Shown here: positions 41,487 through 50,141 of the stretch, in pieces | Layout of the letters: the number at the start of each line of letters is the position of its first letter | How positions within the stretch are numbered: position 1 is the stretch's first letter | Position numbers and translations under genes: made by a program | The notes under the pieces: generated by a model | Database searches by the model: none | What the model saw: only the letters and a program-made list of their open reading frames with translations | Told to the model about the DNA's origin: nothing | Assembly (NCBI GenBank): GCA_050485405.1 | Contig: JBJHBI010000008.1 | Span: forward strand, 1 to 64,000 | Length of the DNA: 64,000 nt | Origin: Saliniramus sp050485405 | Lineage (GTDB): Bacteria; Pseudomonadota; Alphaproteobacteria; Rhizobiales; Beijerinckiaceae | Direction of reading: 5' to 3'

Positions 41487-42470
41487 TCACCCGCCCTCAC
41501 CCCGCCGCGCGCGCGGATGCAGGGCGTTGTAGCTTTCCATGATGCGGGTGGCGTCGATGCGGGTGTAGATCTGCGTGGTGGAGAGGGAGGCGTGGCCGAG
41601 CAGTTCCTGGATGGCGCGCAGATCGCCGCCGCCGGCGAGCAGATGCGTCGCGAAGGAATGGCGCAAGGCGTGCGGCGTCGCGCTGTCGGGCAGGCCGAGG
41701 GCGCCGCGCAGTTCCGCCATGGCGAGTTGCACCACGCGCGCCGAGAGCGGCCCGCCGCGCGCGCCGACGAAGAGCGGCTCGTCCTCCCCTAGCACATAGG
41801 GGCATTGCGCGAGATAATCCGAGATCGCCGCGCGTACCGGCGCGATCACCGGTACGGCACGCTGCTTGCCGCCCTTGCCGGTGACGAGCACGCTGTCGCG
41901 TTCGCCCACCGGCGCATCGCCGGCGCGAATGCCGAGCGCCTCGGAAATGCGCAGACCCGCCCCGTAGAGCAGGCCGAGCACGGCGGCATCGCGGGCGAGG
42001 ATCCATGGCTCGCGGGCCGAGCCGGCGCGGGTCGACGCGGCCGCTGTGGCGCGGGCATCTTCCGGTGCGATGGGGCGCGGCAGGGTTTTCGCCGTGCGCG
42101 GCCCCCTGACCGCGAAGAACGCGGCGGCGTCGCCATGGCCCTCCTGCGCGAGATGGCGGGCGAAGCCGCGAAGCGCCGCGAGTTGGCGCATCAGCGAGCG
42201 GCTCTCGATCCCCTTGCGGCGGCGCGCGGCCAGGAAGGCGCGGATATCCATGGGGGCGAGCACGGCAAAGGCCGCGCAATCCGCCGGCTCGCCGAGATGA
42301 TCGACGAGGAACTCGGCGAATTGTCGCAGATCCCGCGCATAGGCCTGAAGGGTCTTCGGCGAGGCGCGGCGCTCGAAGGCGAGACGCGAGAGCCATGCCC
42401 GCATCGCATCCGCGAGATCGGGCTTTGCCGGAAAATCCTGCACTACGGTCTTCTCGGGCGCCTCAGCCAT
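41487..42470 (-). CDS. xerC: tyrosine recombinase XerC
   Basis: A 327-residue site-specific recombinase. The N-terminal SAM-like DNA-binding domain (about 20-110: LAFERRASPKTLQAYARDLRQFAEFL) is followed by the catalytic domain with Arg in LLYGAGLRISEALG, Lys in VTGKGGKQRAVPV, HALRHSFATHLL (His-x-x-Arg), LGHASLSTTQIYTRI (His and the nucleophile Tyr). Length and the LGHASLSTTQIYT wording fit XerC, which with XerD resolves chromosome dimers at dif; a phage or integron integrase is less likely because no element borders it. ATG 42470 (or 42473) follows GGAGGC. It overlaps the upstream membrane-protein gene by several bases. Confidence 0.9.
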   Translation of the reverse strand: MAEAPEKTVVQDFPAKPDLADAMRAWLSRLAFERRASPKTLQAYARDLRQFAEFLVDHLGEPADCAAFAVLAPMDIRAFLAARRRKGIESRSLMRQLAALRGFARHLAQEGHGDAAAFFAVRGPRTAKTLPRPIAPEDARATAAASTRAGSAREPWILARDAAVLGLLYGAGLRISEALGIRAGDAPVGERDSVLVTGKGGKQRAVPVIAPVRAAISDYLAQCPYVLGEDEPLFVGARGGPLSARVVQLAMAELRGALGLPDSATPHALRHSFATHLLAGGGDLRAIQELLGHASLSTTQIYTRIDATRIMESYNALHPRARRGEGG

Positions 42471-43260
42471 CATTGCCTCCAGATGCGTTGCCGGAGGGCG
42501 GCGGAAGCAGTAATTCGCGCGCGAGTTCCTTGTAGATCAGCCCCGCCGCGCAGGCGAGCACCAGCGTCCAGCCGGTCTCTATCGCGGCGCGGATCAGCGT
42601 GAGCATGAGCCCGGCGACGCGCAGGGGCTCGACCTCGCGCATCGCGGCTTCGAGCGGCAGGCCGAGGAAGATGAAGGGCAGGCTGCACAGGGCCAGCACG
42701 AAGAAGATCGGCCAGCCGTGACCGGACGTATCGCGCCACGCGGCACCCCAGCGTGCGCCCTCGGCATTCACCGAGATCGCGGGAAAGAGCGGGCCGAAGC
42801 GAACCGCGAGCGCGATCGTCGCGGCGAAGGCCATGAAGAATACCGCGGTGCCGAGCGGCGGGCCGAGCACGCCGGAGAAGAAGGCGCCGCCGCCATATCC
42901 GGCCACCGTGATCATCGCGAGGATCAGCGAAGCCTTGACGAAGCGCCCGAAGATCGGCCCGGCGAGGGACCCGCTCAGGCGCGGCGTGACCATCCCCGCC
43001 ACGCTGTAGCGATGCGCGGCGATCATCAGCGGAGCGAAGACGAAGACGTTGAGCGCCGCTTCGACCGTGCCGACGATATAGGGCGAGGCCGCGCCGGTCG
43101 GCAGCATCAGCCGGCGCGCGAGATCGACGATTGCGGCGAGGATGACGGTATCGAGCACGACGAGCGGGGCGGCTTTCGCGAACCCCGTCGCGCCCGAGAA
43201 TGCGCCCTGTGTCAGCGCCTGATGATCGACTCGTCTGCTGTCACGCATGCCGTTATGCAT
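42463..43260 (-). CDS. hypothetical polytopic membrane protein
   Basis: A 265-residue protein with six probable helices (for example PLVVLDTVILAAIVDLARRL, ALNVFVFAPLMIAAHRYSV, SLILAMITVAGYGGGAFF, AVFFMAFAATIALAVRFG, PIFFVLALCSLPFIFLGL, TGWTLVLACAAGLIYKEL). The plan resembles small DUF membrane proteins with a YciC-like layout, but I cannot name the family. ATG 43260 follows GGGGAGC. Its 3' end overlaps the xerC start, so the two are probably co-expressed. Confidence 0.75.
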   Translation of the reverse strand: MHNGMRDSRRVDHQALTQGAFSGATGFAKAAPLVVLDTVILAAIVDLARRLMLPTGAASPYIVGTVEAALNVFVFAPLMIAAHRYSVAGMVTPRLSGSLAGPIFGRFVKASLILAMITVAGYGGGAFFSGVLGPPLGTAVFFMAFAATIALAVRFGPLFPAISVNAEGARWGAAWRDTSGHGWPIFFVLALCSLPFIFLGLPLEAAMREVEPLRVAGLMLTLIRAAIETGWTLVLACAAGLIYKELARELLLPPPSGNASGGNDG

Positions 43261-43468
43261 AGCCGCTCCCCGCCCGCCGTGATAGCGCCCGCAAGAGCGC
43301 AGGCGGCGAAATTCCACCTGTTCGACGCGGCTGCCACGCCATGCATCATGAAATCCCCAGCCGTGCAATCTTTGCATTCGCTTATTCGGGATTGCATCAT
43401 ATTCTGGCGGTGCGGAAGCCGGTTTGCCCTGATATCACCGGTGTACGAATCCCTGACGGAGGCCTCTG

Positions 43469-43783
43469 ATGCTCGAATTGCGCCCGAATTGCGAATTGTG
43501 TGACAAGGATCTGCCGCCGCAATCGACCGAGGCGCGAATCTGCACTTATGAATGCACCTACTGCGCCGATTGCGTCGATAACGTGCTTCACAATGTCTGT
43601 CCGACCTGCGGCGGCGGTTTCGTGCCGCGCCCCATTCGCCCGATGAAGGCCTGGCGCTCCGACAGGAAGCTCGGGCTGCAATACCATCCGGCTTCCACCA
43701 AGCGGGTCCACAGCAAGTTCAGTTGCGAGGACATCAAGGCGCATGTCGAGAGGATCCGGCACATCCCGCCGCAGGATCGTTGA
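43469..43783 (+). CDS. DUF1272 domain-containing zinc-binding protein
   Basis: A 104-residue protein. The first 55 residues are DUF1272: MLELRPNCELCDKDLPP, ARICTYECTYCADCVDNVL, NVCPTCGGGFVPRPIRP. At least eight cysteines in paired C-x2-C arrangement indicate two zinc sites. The C-terminal 45 residues (HPASTKRVHSKFSCEDIKAHVERIRHIPPQ) are an extension with one further Cys. Function unknown. GGAGG lies upstream of ATG 43469. It is divergent from the membrane protein-xerC unit. Confidence 0.88.
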   Translation: MLELRPNCELCDKDLPPQSTEARICTYECTYCADCVDNVLHNVCPTCGGGFVPRPIRPMKAWRSDRKLGLQYHPASTKRVHSKFSCEDIKAHVERIRHIPPQDR

Positions 43784-43807
43784 GACGCGGGCACGCCACT
43801 GAGCGGA

Positions 43808-44008
43808 TCAGGATTTGCCCGGTACCGGCAATGTGCGCTCGACGACGTGTTCGAGATCGGCATTCTCAGCCGTGAGCGTCATGCGCAGGCGCAGTTCGCC
43901 GCCCGTGACCGCGCCCTCGCGCACGAGACGTTCTATCTCGCGCTGAGAGGTCACGCCGACTTCCTTGAGAAACTTCCGCATTTCCATGTTGAAACGATCT
44001 TCGTCCAT
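43808..44008 (-). CDS. DUF6494 family small protein
   Basis: A 66-residue protein MDEDRFNMEMRKFLKEVGVTSQREIE..., ending in ADLEHVVERTLPVP. The F-N-M-x-x-R-K-F-L-K-x-V-G-V-T-S-Q-R-E-I-E block is the hallmark of DUF6494, a small soluble family of unknown function. GGGGAGGA precedes the start; ATG 44008 has the better spacing than ATG 44014. It is 21 bp downstream of the GDP-mannose enzyme gene and probably shares its transcript. Confidence 0.85.
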   Translation of the reverse strand: MDEDRFNMEMRKFLKEVGVTSQREIERLVREGAVTGGELRLRMTLTAENADLEHVVERTLPVPGKS

Positions 44009-44029
44009 GTTCATTCCTCCCCAGACGCG

Positions 44030-45466
44030 TCAGTTGCGCGCGTAGATGTCTTCGTAGCGGATGATGTCGTCCTCACCCAGATAGGCGCCGGTCTGCACCT
44101 CGATCAGCACCATCGGCAGCTTGCCGGGATTCTCCAGCCGATGCACGGAGCCCAGCGGAATATAGACCGACTGGTTCTCCCCGAGGAGGCTTTCCTGTCC
44201 GTCTATGGTGACGCGGGCGGTGCCGGCCACGACGATCCAGTGTTCGGAACGGTGCATGTGGCTCTGGAGCGAGAGCGCGCCGCCCGGATGGACGACGATA
44301 CGCTTGACCTGGAAACGATCACCGACGGCGAGGCTCTCGAACCAGCCCCAGGGGCGATGATCGCGCGGGAAGGTCGTGGCCTGCGAGACCTCCTTCGCCT
44401 TGAGCGCGGCGACGGCGTCCTTGACCTCCTGCGCCCTGTCCTTGCGCGCCACCAGCACCGCATCCTTCATCGCCACCGCGACGATGTTGTCGAGACCGAT
44501 CCCGACGAGTTCGACTTCGTCGGATTCGGAACGCAGCAGCGTGTCCCGGCAATCCTGCGCGAGGGCGTGGCCGGATACGACATTGCCTTGCGTATCCGGT
44601 CCGCTCTCCTGCCAGACGGCCTCCCAGCCGCCGAGATCCGACCAATGCGCCTGAAGCGGGACGGCGGCGAGATTGTCGGCCTTCTCCATGATGGCGTAAT
44701 CGATCGAGATATCGCGCGCTTGCGCCCACGGCTCCACCGCCAGACGTGTGAAACCGAGATCGGCCTGCGCCTGCGCCACGGCGTTGCCCACGGGCTCCAT
44801 CAGATCGGGGGCGTGGCGTGCGAAGGCCGCGAGAAGCGCCTCGACCGAGAAGAGAAAGATCCCGGCATTCCACAGATAACGCCCCTCGGCCAGCATCTGT
44901 GCCGCGCGTGCTGCATCGGGCTTCTCGACGAAGCCGGCGAGAGGCTGGGGCGCCGCCGCCTGCGGATCGGCATCGGAAGCGAGCGCGAGATAGCCGTAGC
45001 CGGTCTCAGGACGCGTCGGCGTGACACCGAATGTGACGAGCGTTCCCGCCTTCGCGACAGGCGCGGCGGCCAGCACTGCATCGCGAAAGGCGAGGGTGTC
45101 GGGAATGACGTGATCGGATGGCGCAACGAGCATCAGCGCATCGGGATCGCTTTCGCGCAGCCAGAGCGCGGCGGCGAGGATCGCCGGTGCCGTGTTGCGC
45201 GGTTGCGGCTCGATCAGCGTGGCGCGCGCGACCTGCTCGACGGCGGCGAGCTGCTCGGTGACGATGAAGCGGAAATCCTCACCCGTAATCGCGAGCGGCG
45301 GGGCGAAGCCCGCATCCGCCATGCGCCGCACCGTCCCCTGAAACAAACTCTCCTGCCCCATCAGCCGGGCGAACTGCTTGGGGTAGCTCTTGCGCGAGAG
45401 GGGCCACAGGCGCGTGCCCGAGCCGCCGCACAGGATCACCGGGTAGATCGTCTTGGCCTCGTCCAT
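44030..45466 (-). CDS. manC: mannose-1-phosphate guanylyltransferase/mannose-6-phosphate isomerase
   Basis: A 478-residue bifunctional enzyme that makes GDP-mannose for polysaccharides. The N-terminal nucleotidyltransferase shows PVILCGGSGTRLWPLSRKSYPKQF (about 8-31, GTP and catalytic loop), FVEKPDAARA (about 177) and NAGIFLFS (about 196). The C-terminal cupin (about 360-475) is the type II phosphomannose isomerase with KRIVVHPGGALSLQSHMHRSEHW and the metal-binding His residues. AAAGG lies seven bases upstream of the ATG. No polysaccharide synthesis genes adjoin it in the window. Length is normal for the AlgA/ManC family. Confidence 0.94.
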   Translation of the reverse strand: MDEAKTIYPVILCGGSGTRLWPLSRKSYPKQFARLMGQESLFQGTVRRMADAGFAPPLAITGEDFRFIVTEQLAAVEQVARATLIEPQPRNTAPAILAAALWLRESDPDALMLVAPSDHVIPDTLAFRDAVLAAAPVAKAGTLVTFGVTPTRPETGYGYLALASDADPQAAAPQPLAGFVEKPDAARAAQMLAEGRYLWNAGIFLFSVEALLAAFARHAPDLMEPVGNAVAQAQADLGFTRLAVEPWAQARDISIDYAIMEKADNLAAVPLQAHWSDLGGWEAVWQESGPDTQGNVVSGHALAQDCRDTLLRSESDEVELVGIGLDNIVAVAMKDAVLVARKDRAQEVKDAVAALKAKEVSQATTFPRDHRPWGWFESLAVGDRFQVKRIVVHPGGALSLQSHMHRSEHWIVVAGTARVTIDGQESLLGENQSVYIPLGSVHRLENPGKLPMVLIEVQTGAYLGEDDIIRYEDIYARN

Positions 45467-45597
45467 GGCAACCTTTCACAGAAGCGGGATCCCCGCTGCG
45501 GCCCCTGTGCTGGAGGTTGCCGATATACCCGCTCCCGGCAAGGGGGCGCGGGCAGATTTTGCGTCGACAAGGGCAGGAAATCGGCTGCCTGGTCGCG

Positions 45598-46590
45598 TCA
45601 GCGCACGAATTCGCCGCCGAGTTCGTCGTCGATATGGGTGCGGATGATCGCCTCGAAGCTCTCATCGGCGGTGAAGCCCAGCGACAAGGCGCGTTGCGGC
45701 GAGAAACCGCGCGCCCAGTTGCCGACGATGGAGCGGATCATCGCGTCGGGCTCGCGGCGGATACGCGCGACGACGTTCTCGCCCGCGATCTTGCGCAGAG
45801 CTTCGATCTGCTCGCCGACGGTGGCGCACACGCCGGGCATGTTCAGATTGCGGCGCGGGCCGACTTTTTCGCTGTCGAGGGTCGCGGCATGCATCATGAA
45901 GCCGATGGCCGAGCGCGGCGAGGCATGCCAGTGCATCACGCTCTCATCCACCGGCAGCACCGCCTCCTGGCCGGCCAGAGGCTCGCGGATGATGTTGGAG
46001 AAGAAGCCCGATGCAGCCTTGTTCGGCTTGCCCGGGCGCACGCAGATCGTGGGCAGGCGGATGCCGATGCCGGTGAAGATGCCCTTGCGCGTGTAATCGG
46101 TCAGGAGCAATTCGCCGATGACCTTCTGCGTGCCGTAGCTCGTCAGCGGCGCCTGCAGGAATTCATCGTCGATCAGATCGGGCAGGGGGGCGCCGAAGGC
46201 GGCGACCGAAGAGGCATAGACGATGCGCGGATGATAGGGCGCGCCTTCACCGCCGAGCGCGCGCAAGGCGTCGAACAGGCGCCGCGTGCCGTCGAGATTG
46301 ATGGCGTAGCCCTTATCGAAATCGGTTTCAGCTTCGCCCGAGACGATGGCGGCGAGATGGAAGATCAGATCGGGTTTGCCGGAGACGAGCCGCGCGGGCA
46401 CCGCGGGATCGGCAAAATCGGCGGCGATGCTCTCCACGGGGAAGGGCGCGGATGCGGGGGCTTGCGGCGCGACGATGTCGTGCAGGGTGGCCTTCGTGAT
46501 CTCCCGGTCGCCGATGCGGCCTTGCGTGGCGAGCCGCTCCACGAGTTTGCGGCCGATCATTCCGGCTGCGCCGGTCACCAGAACATGCAT
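45598..46590 (-). CDS. denD: D-erythronate dehydrogenase-like NAD-dependent epimerase/dehydratase
   Basis: A 330-residue extended short-chain dehydrogenase. MHVLVTGAAGMIGRKLVERL holds the GxxGxxG NAD motif; the catalytic triad is Ser in VYASSVAAFG and Tyr-x3-Lys in SYGTQKVIGE (about 158). The wording ICVRPGKPNKAASGFFSNIIREPL matches DenD, which oxidises D-erythronate at C2 in tetronate catabolism. The partner kinase, isomerase and aldolase genes are not in the window, so the specific assignment rests on similarity alone. GGGAGGATCGC precedes ATG 46590. It is on the same strand as, and downstream of, the ScfR-like regulator with a 131-bp gap. Confidence 0.85.
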   Translation of the reverse strand: MHVLVTGAAGMIGRKLVERLATQGRIGDREITKATLHDIVAPQAPASAPFPVESIAADFADPAVPARLVSGKPDLIFHLAAIVSGEAETDFDKGYAINLDGTRRLFDALRALGGEGAPYHPRIVYASSVAAFGAPLPDLIDDEFLQAPLTSYGTQKVIGELLLTDYTRKGIFTGIGIRLPTICVRPGKPNKAASGFFSNIIREPLAGQEAVLPVDESVMHWHASPRSAIGFMMHAATLDSEKVGPRRNLNMPGVCATVGEQIEALRKIAGENVVARIRREPDAMIRSIVGNWARGFSPQRALSLGFTADESFEAIIRTHIDDELGGEFVR

Positions 46591-46721
46591 GCGATCCTCC
46601 CTCGGCTGGCCGCTCTGTCGCGGAGCCATTGCTTTTCTCCGATCATGATGCCCGCGCAGGGGACGAGGTAAAGGCCCTTTCGTGCACGGGGGTACGGGCG
46701 CACGAGCGAGCGCCCGTAGCC

Positions 46722-48155
46722 TCAGCTCTCGAAGGCGAAGGGCGAGACACCGCGCGTCGTCTCGTCCACGGCGAGGCGGCGCATGATCGGCGGCGCGGCG
46801 CGCTGGGCGCAGTTCTGCCGCTCGCAGAGGCGGCAATTGACGCCGATCGGCGTCGGCTCGCGCAGCTTCAGATCCATCCCCTTCGCATAGACGAGCCGGC
46901 TCGCATATTTCAGCTCGCAGCCCAGCCCGATGACGAATTGCGCCTCCGGCTCGCCCCAGGCCTGCGCATTGCGCCGCACGCTGCGCGCCAGCGAGAACCA
47001 GCGCGCGCCGTCGGGCAGTTCGACGACGTCGCAGAGCACCCGTCCCGGCGAGCGGAAAGTGTGGTGCAGGTTCCAGCGCGGGCAGGTGCCCCCGAAGCGC
47101 GAGAACGGGAAGGAGCCGGAGGAAAACCGCTTCGAGACGTTCCCGGCCATGTCGACGCGCACCAGAAAGAACGGCACGCCGCGTGCGCTCGGGCGCGCGA
47201 GCGTGGTGAGACGATGCGCGACCTGCTCGAAACTCGCACCGAACCGCGCGCCGAGCACATCGACATCATAGGCGAGCGCCTCCGCCGCCTGGAGGAAGGG
47301 CGCATAGGGCATCATCACGGCGGCGGCGAAATAATTCGCCAGCGTGATCCGCACGAGCCGGCGCACGGCCCCGTCGCGCGCTTCGAGCGTGTCGGCGATG
47401 CGTGCGAGGGTCTCGGCGCATTCGGCGAAGGCCAGCTGATAGGCGGCCTGGAAAGTGCGCCCGGACGGCTCGACCAGCTCCGAGATCATCAGCCGCCGGC
47501 GATGGCGGTCGAAGCGGCGCAGGGCCGATTGCATCACGTCGACGGGGAGGATCTGCACGCGCAGGCCGTGCCGTTCGCGCAGCCGTTCCGAAAGCGCGAA
47601 GAACAGATCCGGCCCGCGTGCCCCGAGTTCCTCCGCGAGCCGCTCGGCGGCGGCCTCGAGCTCTGGGAAATGGTTGTTGGCCGCATGCAGGAAATCGCGC
47701 ACGCGCTCGACGGGCTGCTCGGGCGCGGCGCCCTCGGCGCGATCGGCGTCACCACCTTCGCGGGAGACGCTGCCGCCCTCGCGCAACTGGCCGTAAGCGG
47801 CGTAGAGCCGCTGGATCCCCGCGGCCAACGTCGGGGCCGTATCGGCGATCTCGCGCAGGGCGCCGCGCGGGACGGGCGAATCGCGAAACAGCGGATCGGC
47901 GAAGATCTCTTCGAGCTCGCCGACGATGCGCAATTCTTCCTCGCGGGCGAATTCGCGCGGATCGATGTCGTAGACCTCGGCGAGCCTGATCAGCACCTGC
48001 GCCGTGACCGGGCGCTGGTTGCGCTCGATCAGGTTGAGATAGCTCACGGAGATGCCGAGCTCCGTCGCCATCCCCGTCTGGGAGAGGCCGAGCTCCTGGC
48101 GCAGGCGGCGCAGGCGCCCGCCGGCCATGATCTTGCGTGCTGCATCGTCGCTCAT
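46722..48155 (-). CDS. short-chain fatty acyl transcriptional regulator (ScfR/RamB-like)
   Basis: A 477-residue one-component regulator. The HTH is at about residues 12-67 (LRRLRQELGLSQTGMATELGISVSYLNLIERNQRPVTAQ, shortened). The middle part is an IrrE/DUF955-like segment; the C-terminal part (DUF2083) holds RFGGTCPRWNLHHTF and the cysteine motif NCRLCERQNCAQRAAP. Family members such as RamB and ScfR sense acyl-CoA or carbon status and control glyoxylate-cycle or propionyl/acetyl metabolism genes. It is divergent from aceA with a 208-bp shared promoter region, the usual arrangement, so control of isocitrate lyase is likely. Confidence 0.92.
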   Translation of the reverse strand: MSDDAARKIMAGGRLRRLRQELGLSQTGMATELGISVSYLNLIERNQRPVTAQVLIRLAEVYDIDPREFAREEELRIVGELEEIFADPLFRDSPVPRGALREIADTAPTLAAGIQRLYAAYGQLREGGSVSREGGDADRAEGAAPEQPVERVRDFLHAANNHFPELEAAAERLAEELGARGPDLFFALSERLRERHGLRVQILPVDVMQSALRRFDRHRRRLMISELVEPSGRTFQAAYQLAFAECAETLARIADTLEARDGAVRRLVRITLANYFAAAVMMPYAPFLQAAEALAYDVDVLGARFGASFEQVAHRLTTLARPSARGVPFFLVRVDMAGNVSKRFSSGSFPFSRFGGTCPRWNLHHTFRSPGRVLCDVVELPDGARWFSLARSVRRNAQAWGEPEAQFVIGLGCELKYASRLVYAKGMDLKLREPTPIGVNCRLCERQNCAQRAAPPIMRRLAVDETTRGVSPFAFES

Positions 48156-48165
48156 CGGTTTGGCC

Positions 48166-48334
48166 TTTTACAAGATTTCACAGATTTACACATCGACACG
48201 GGTCACGTTTTCACTTTGCGACTTTTTCAAGAAAATGTCCGTCTTGCTGATTGCAGCGCAGCATATCATCAATATCGACAGGTTCCAGCGATTAAACGAG
48301 ACGAATTCAGATCGCTACGACCAAAGTTGTAAAA
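48166..48334. promoter_or_regulatory. scfR-like/aceA divergent regulatory region
   Basis: TTTTACAA (48166-48173), close to the regulator start, is the exact reverse complement of TTGTAAAA (48327-48334), close to the aceA start. Each would be in the same orientation relative to its own gene. They are candidate binding sites of the ScfR-like protein. The region is AT-rich in its middle (48190-48300). No consensus promoter was firmly identified. Confidence 0.4.
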
Positions 48335-48363
48335 ACCATGTCGATGATGTCGAGGAGACAGTG

Positions 48364-49674
48364 ATGAGCAAGCCGACCTTCCAGGATCTCGTTCCCGCCG
48401 CGCCGGAAGGCCGCTTCGACGGCATTCGCCGGCCTTATTCGCCGGAAGATGTTCTGCGGCTGCGTGGGTCCTTCCCCATCTCTCACACGCTTGCCGAACG
48501 CGGCGCCGTGAAGCTGTGGAAACTGTTGCATGACGAGCCCTTCATCAACACGCTGGGCGCGATGACCGGTAACCAGGCCATGCAGCAGGTGCGCGCAGGG
48601 CTGAAGGCGATCTACCTTTCCGGCTGGCAGGTCGCGGCCGATTCCAACACCGCCTCGCAGATGTATCCCGACCAGTCGCTCTATCCGGCCAATGCGGCCC
48701 CGGAACTGTGCCGGCGCATCAACCGCACCCTCAAGCGTGCCGACGAGATCGAGCATGCTGAAGGCGGCGCCAAGCGCGACTGGTTCGCCCCGATCGTGGC
48801 CGATGCCGAAGCCGGTTTCGGCGGGCCGCTCAACGCCTACGAGATCATGAAGGCCTTCATCGAAGCGGGCGCCTCGGGCGTGCATTTCGAGGATCAGCTC
48901 GCTTCCGAGAAGAAATGCGGGCATCTGGGCGGCAAGGTCCTCATCCCCACCGCAGCCCATGAGCGCAACCTCAATGCCGCGCGCCTCGCCGCCGACGTGA
49001 TGGGCGTTCCGACTCTCGTCATGGCGCGCACCGACGCGGAATCCGCTCGTCTGATCACCTCGGATGTCGATGAGCGCGACCGTCCCTTCATCGAGCCCGA
49101 CAGCCGCACGCCTGAAGGTTTCTACCGGCTCAAGGAGGGCACCGGCGTCGATCACTGCATCGCGCGCGGCCTCGCCTTCGCCGAGGTGGCGGATCTGCTC
49201 TGGTGGGAGACCTCGCGCCCCGATCTCGACGAGGCACGGCGCTTCGCCGAGGCGATCCACGCGAAATATCCCGGCAAGCTGCTCGCCTATAACTGCTCGC
49301 CCTCGTTCAACTGGCGCAAGAATCTCGACCCCGACACGATCGAGCACTTCCAGCGCGAACTCGGGGCGATGGGCTACAAGTTCCAGTTCGTCACGCTGGC
49401 GGGCTTCCACTCGCTCAACCTGTCGATGTTCGAACTGGCCCGTGGATACCGTGATCGCGGCATGGGGGCCTATTCCGAGATGCAGCAGGCGGAATTCGCC
49501 GCCGAGGCGAACGGCTTCACCGCCACACGCCACCAGCGCGAAGTCGGCACCGGCTATTTCGACCAGGTCGCGATGACGATCTCGGGCGGGCGCTCCTCGA
49601 CCACGGCGATGGGAGAATCCACCGAGACCGCTCAGTTCACCAAGGACGGACCGAAGCTCCACGCAGCCGAGTGA
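48364..49674 (+). CDS. aceA: isocitrate lyase
   Basis: A 436-residue enzyme that splits isocitrate into glyoxylate and succinate, the first step of the glyoxylate shunt used for growth on acetate or fatty acids. The catalytic loop KKCGHLGGK is at about residue 183; GWQVAADSN (about 96), MYPDQSLYP, WFAPIVADAEAGFGG (about 141), ARTDAESA (about 220) and YNCSPSFNW (about 312) are all family signatures. GAGGAGAC lies upstream of ATG 48364. Malate synthase is not in the window. Control by the divergent ScfR-like regulator is inferred. Confidence 0.97.
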   Translation: MSKPTFQDLVPAAPEGRFDGIRRPYSPEDVLRLRGSFPISHTLAERGAVKLWKLLHDEPFINTLGAMTGNQAMQQVRAGLKAIYLSGWQVAADSNTASQMYPDQSLYPANAAPELCRRINRTLKRADEIEHAEGGAKRDWFAPIVADAEAGFGGPLNAYEIMKAFIEAGASGVHFEDQLASEKKCGHLGGKVLIPTAAHERNLNAARLAADVMGVPTLVMARTDAESARLITSDVDERDRPFIEPDSRTPEGFYRLKEGTGVDHCIARGLAFAEVADLLWWETSRPDLDEARRFAEAIHAKYPGKLLAYNCSPSFNWRKNLDPDTIEHFQRELGAMGYKFQFVTLAGFHSLNLSMFELARGYRDRGMGAYSEMQQAEFAAEANGFTATRHQREVGTGYFDQVAMTISGGRSSTTAMGESTETAQFTKDGPKLHAAE

Positions 49675-49741
49675 TCGACCCCTACCGGGTGGGGAACGCA
49701 CCCCGCCCGGTACCCGCAAGAGCCATCGAGGAGTAAAGATC

Positions 49742-49966
49742 ATGCCGAACGTCAAGGAACGCGCCGAGGATCTGGCGACCACCATGAACGAGCAGCAACA
49801 GGCGGCGATCCGCATGCTCGCCAACCAGCTCCACCGCCTCAACGCCGCCGTCGCGGAGGCCGTGAATTCCGGCCTCTCGGTCGAATTGCAGCGCGCCTCG
49901 CGGCATCACCATCAGGACGGGTACTGGGGTGATCTCATGACGCCGATCATCGTCAAGCAGAAGTGA
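49742..49966 (+). CDS. hypothetical small protein downstream of aceA
   Basis: A 74-residue hydrophilic protein with no Cys, no signal and a helical N-terminal two-thirds (ERAEDLATTMNEQQQAAIRMLANQLHRLNAAVAEAVNSG, shortened) followed by HHHQDGYWGDLMTPIIV. A clear GAGGAG lies nine to ten bases before ATG 49742. It is 67 bp after aceA and a strong terminator follows, so the two genes probably form one transcript. I do not recognise the family; a role linked to the glyoxylate shunt is only positional inference. Confidence 0.75.
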   Translation: MPNVKERAEDLATTMNEQQQAAIRMLANQLHRLNAAVAEAVNSGLSVELQRASRHHHQDGYWGDLMTPIIVKQK

Positions 49967-50066
49967 GGCTGCCCGACATTCTTGCGAAGTTTCCATTCTC
50001 CGAAGTTTTCATGAGGACCCTCGTGCGGCATCCGGCGGCGTATCTCGCGGGGCGGCACCACCTTCC

Positions 50067-50105
50067 ACGGGACCGGCCCGCGCTGGTCCCGTCTTTCGCT
50101 TTTGG
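50067..50105 (+). terminator. rho-independent terminator after aceA unit
   Basis: A perfect 8-bp stem ACGGGACC (50067-50074)/GGTCCCGT (50085-50092) with a 10-base loop, followed by CTTTCGCTTTT. It closes the aceA-small gene transcript and may also act for the convergent amidohydrolase gene. Confidence 0.8.
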
Positions 50106-50141
50106 AGGGCGATCACTCGGCCGCGCGCTTCCTCGCGGCTA

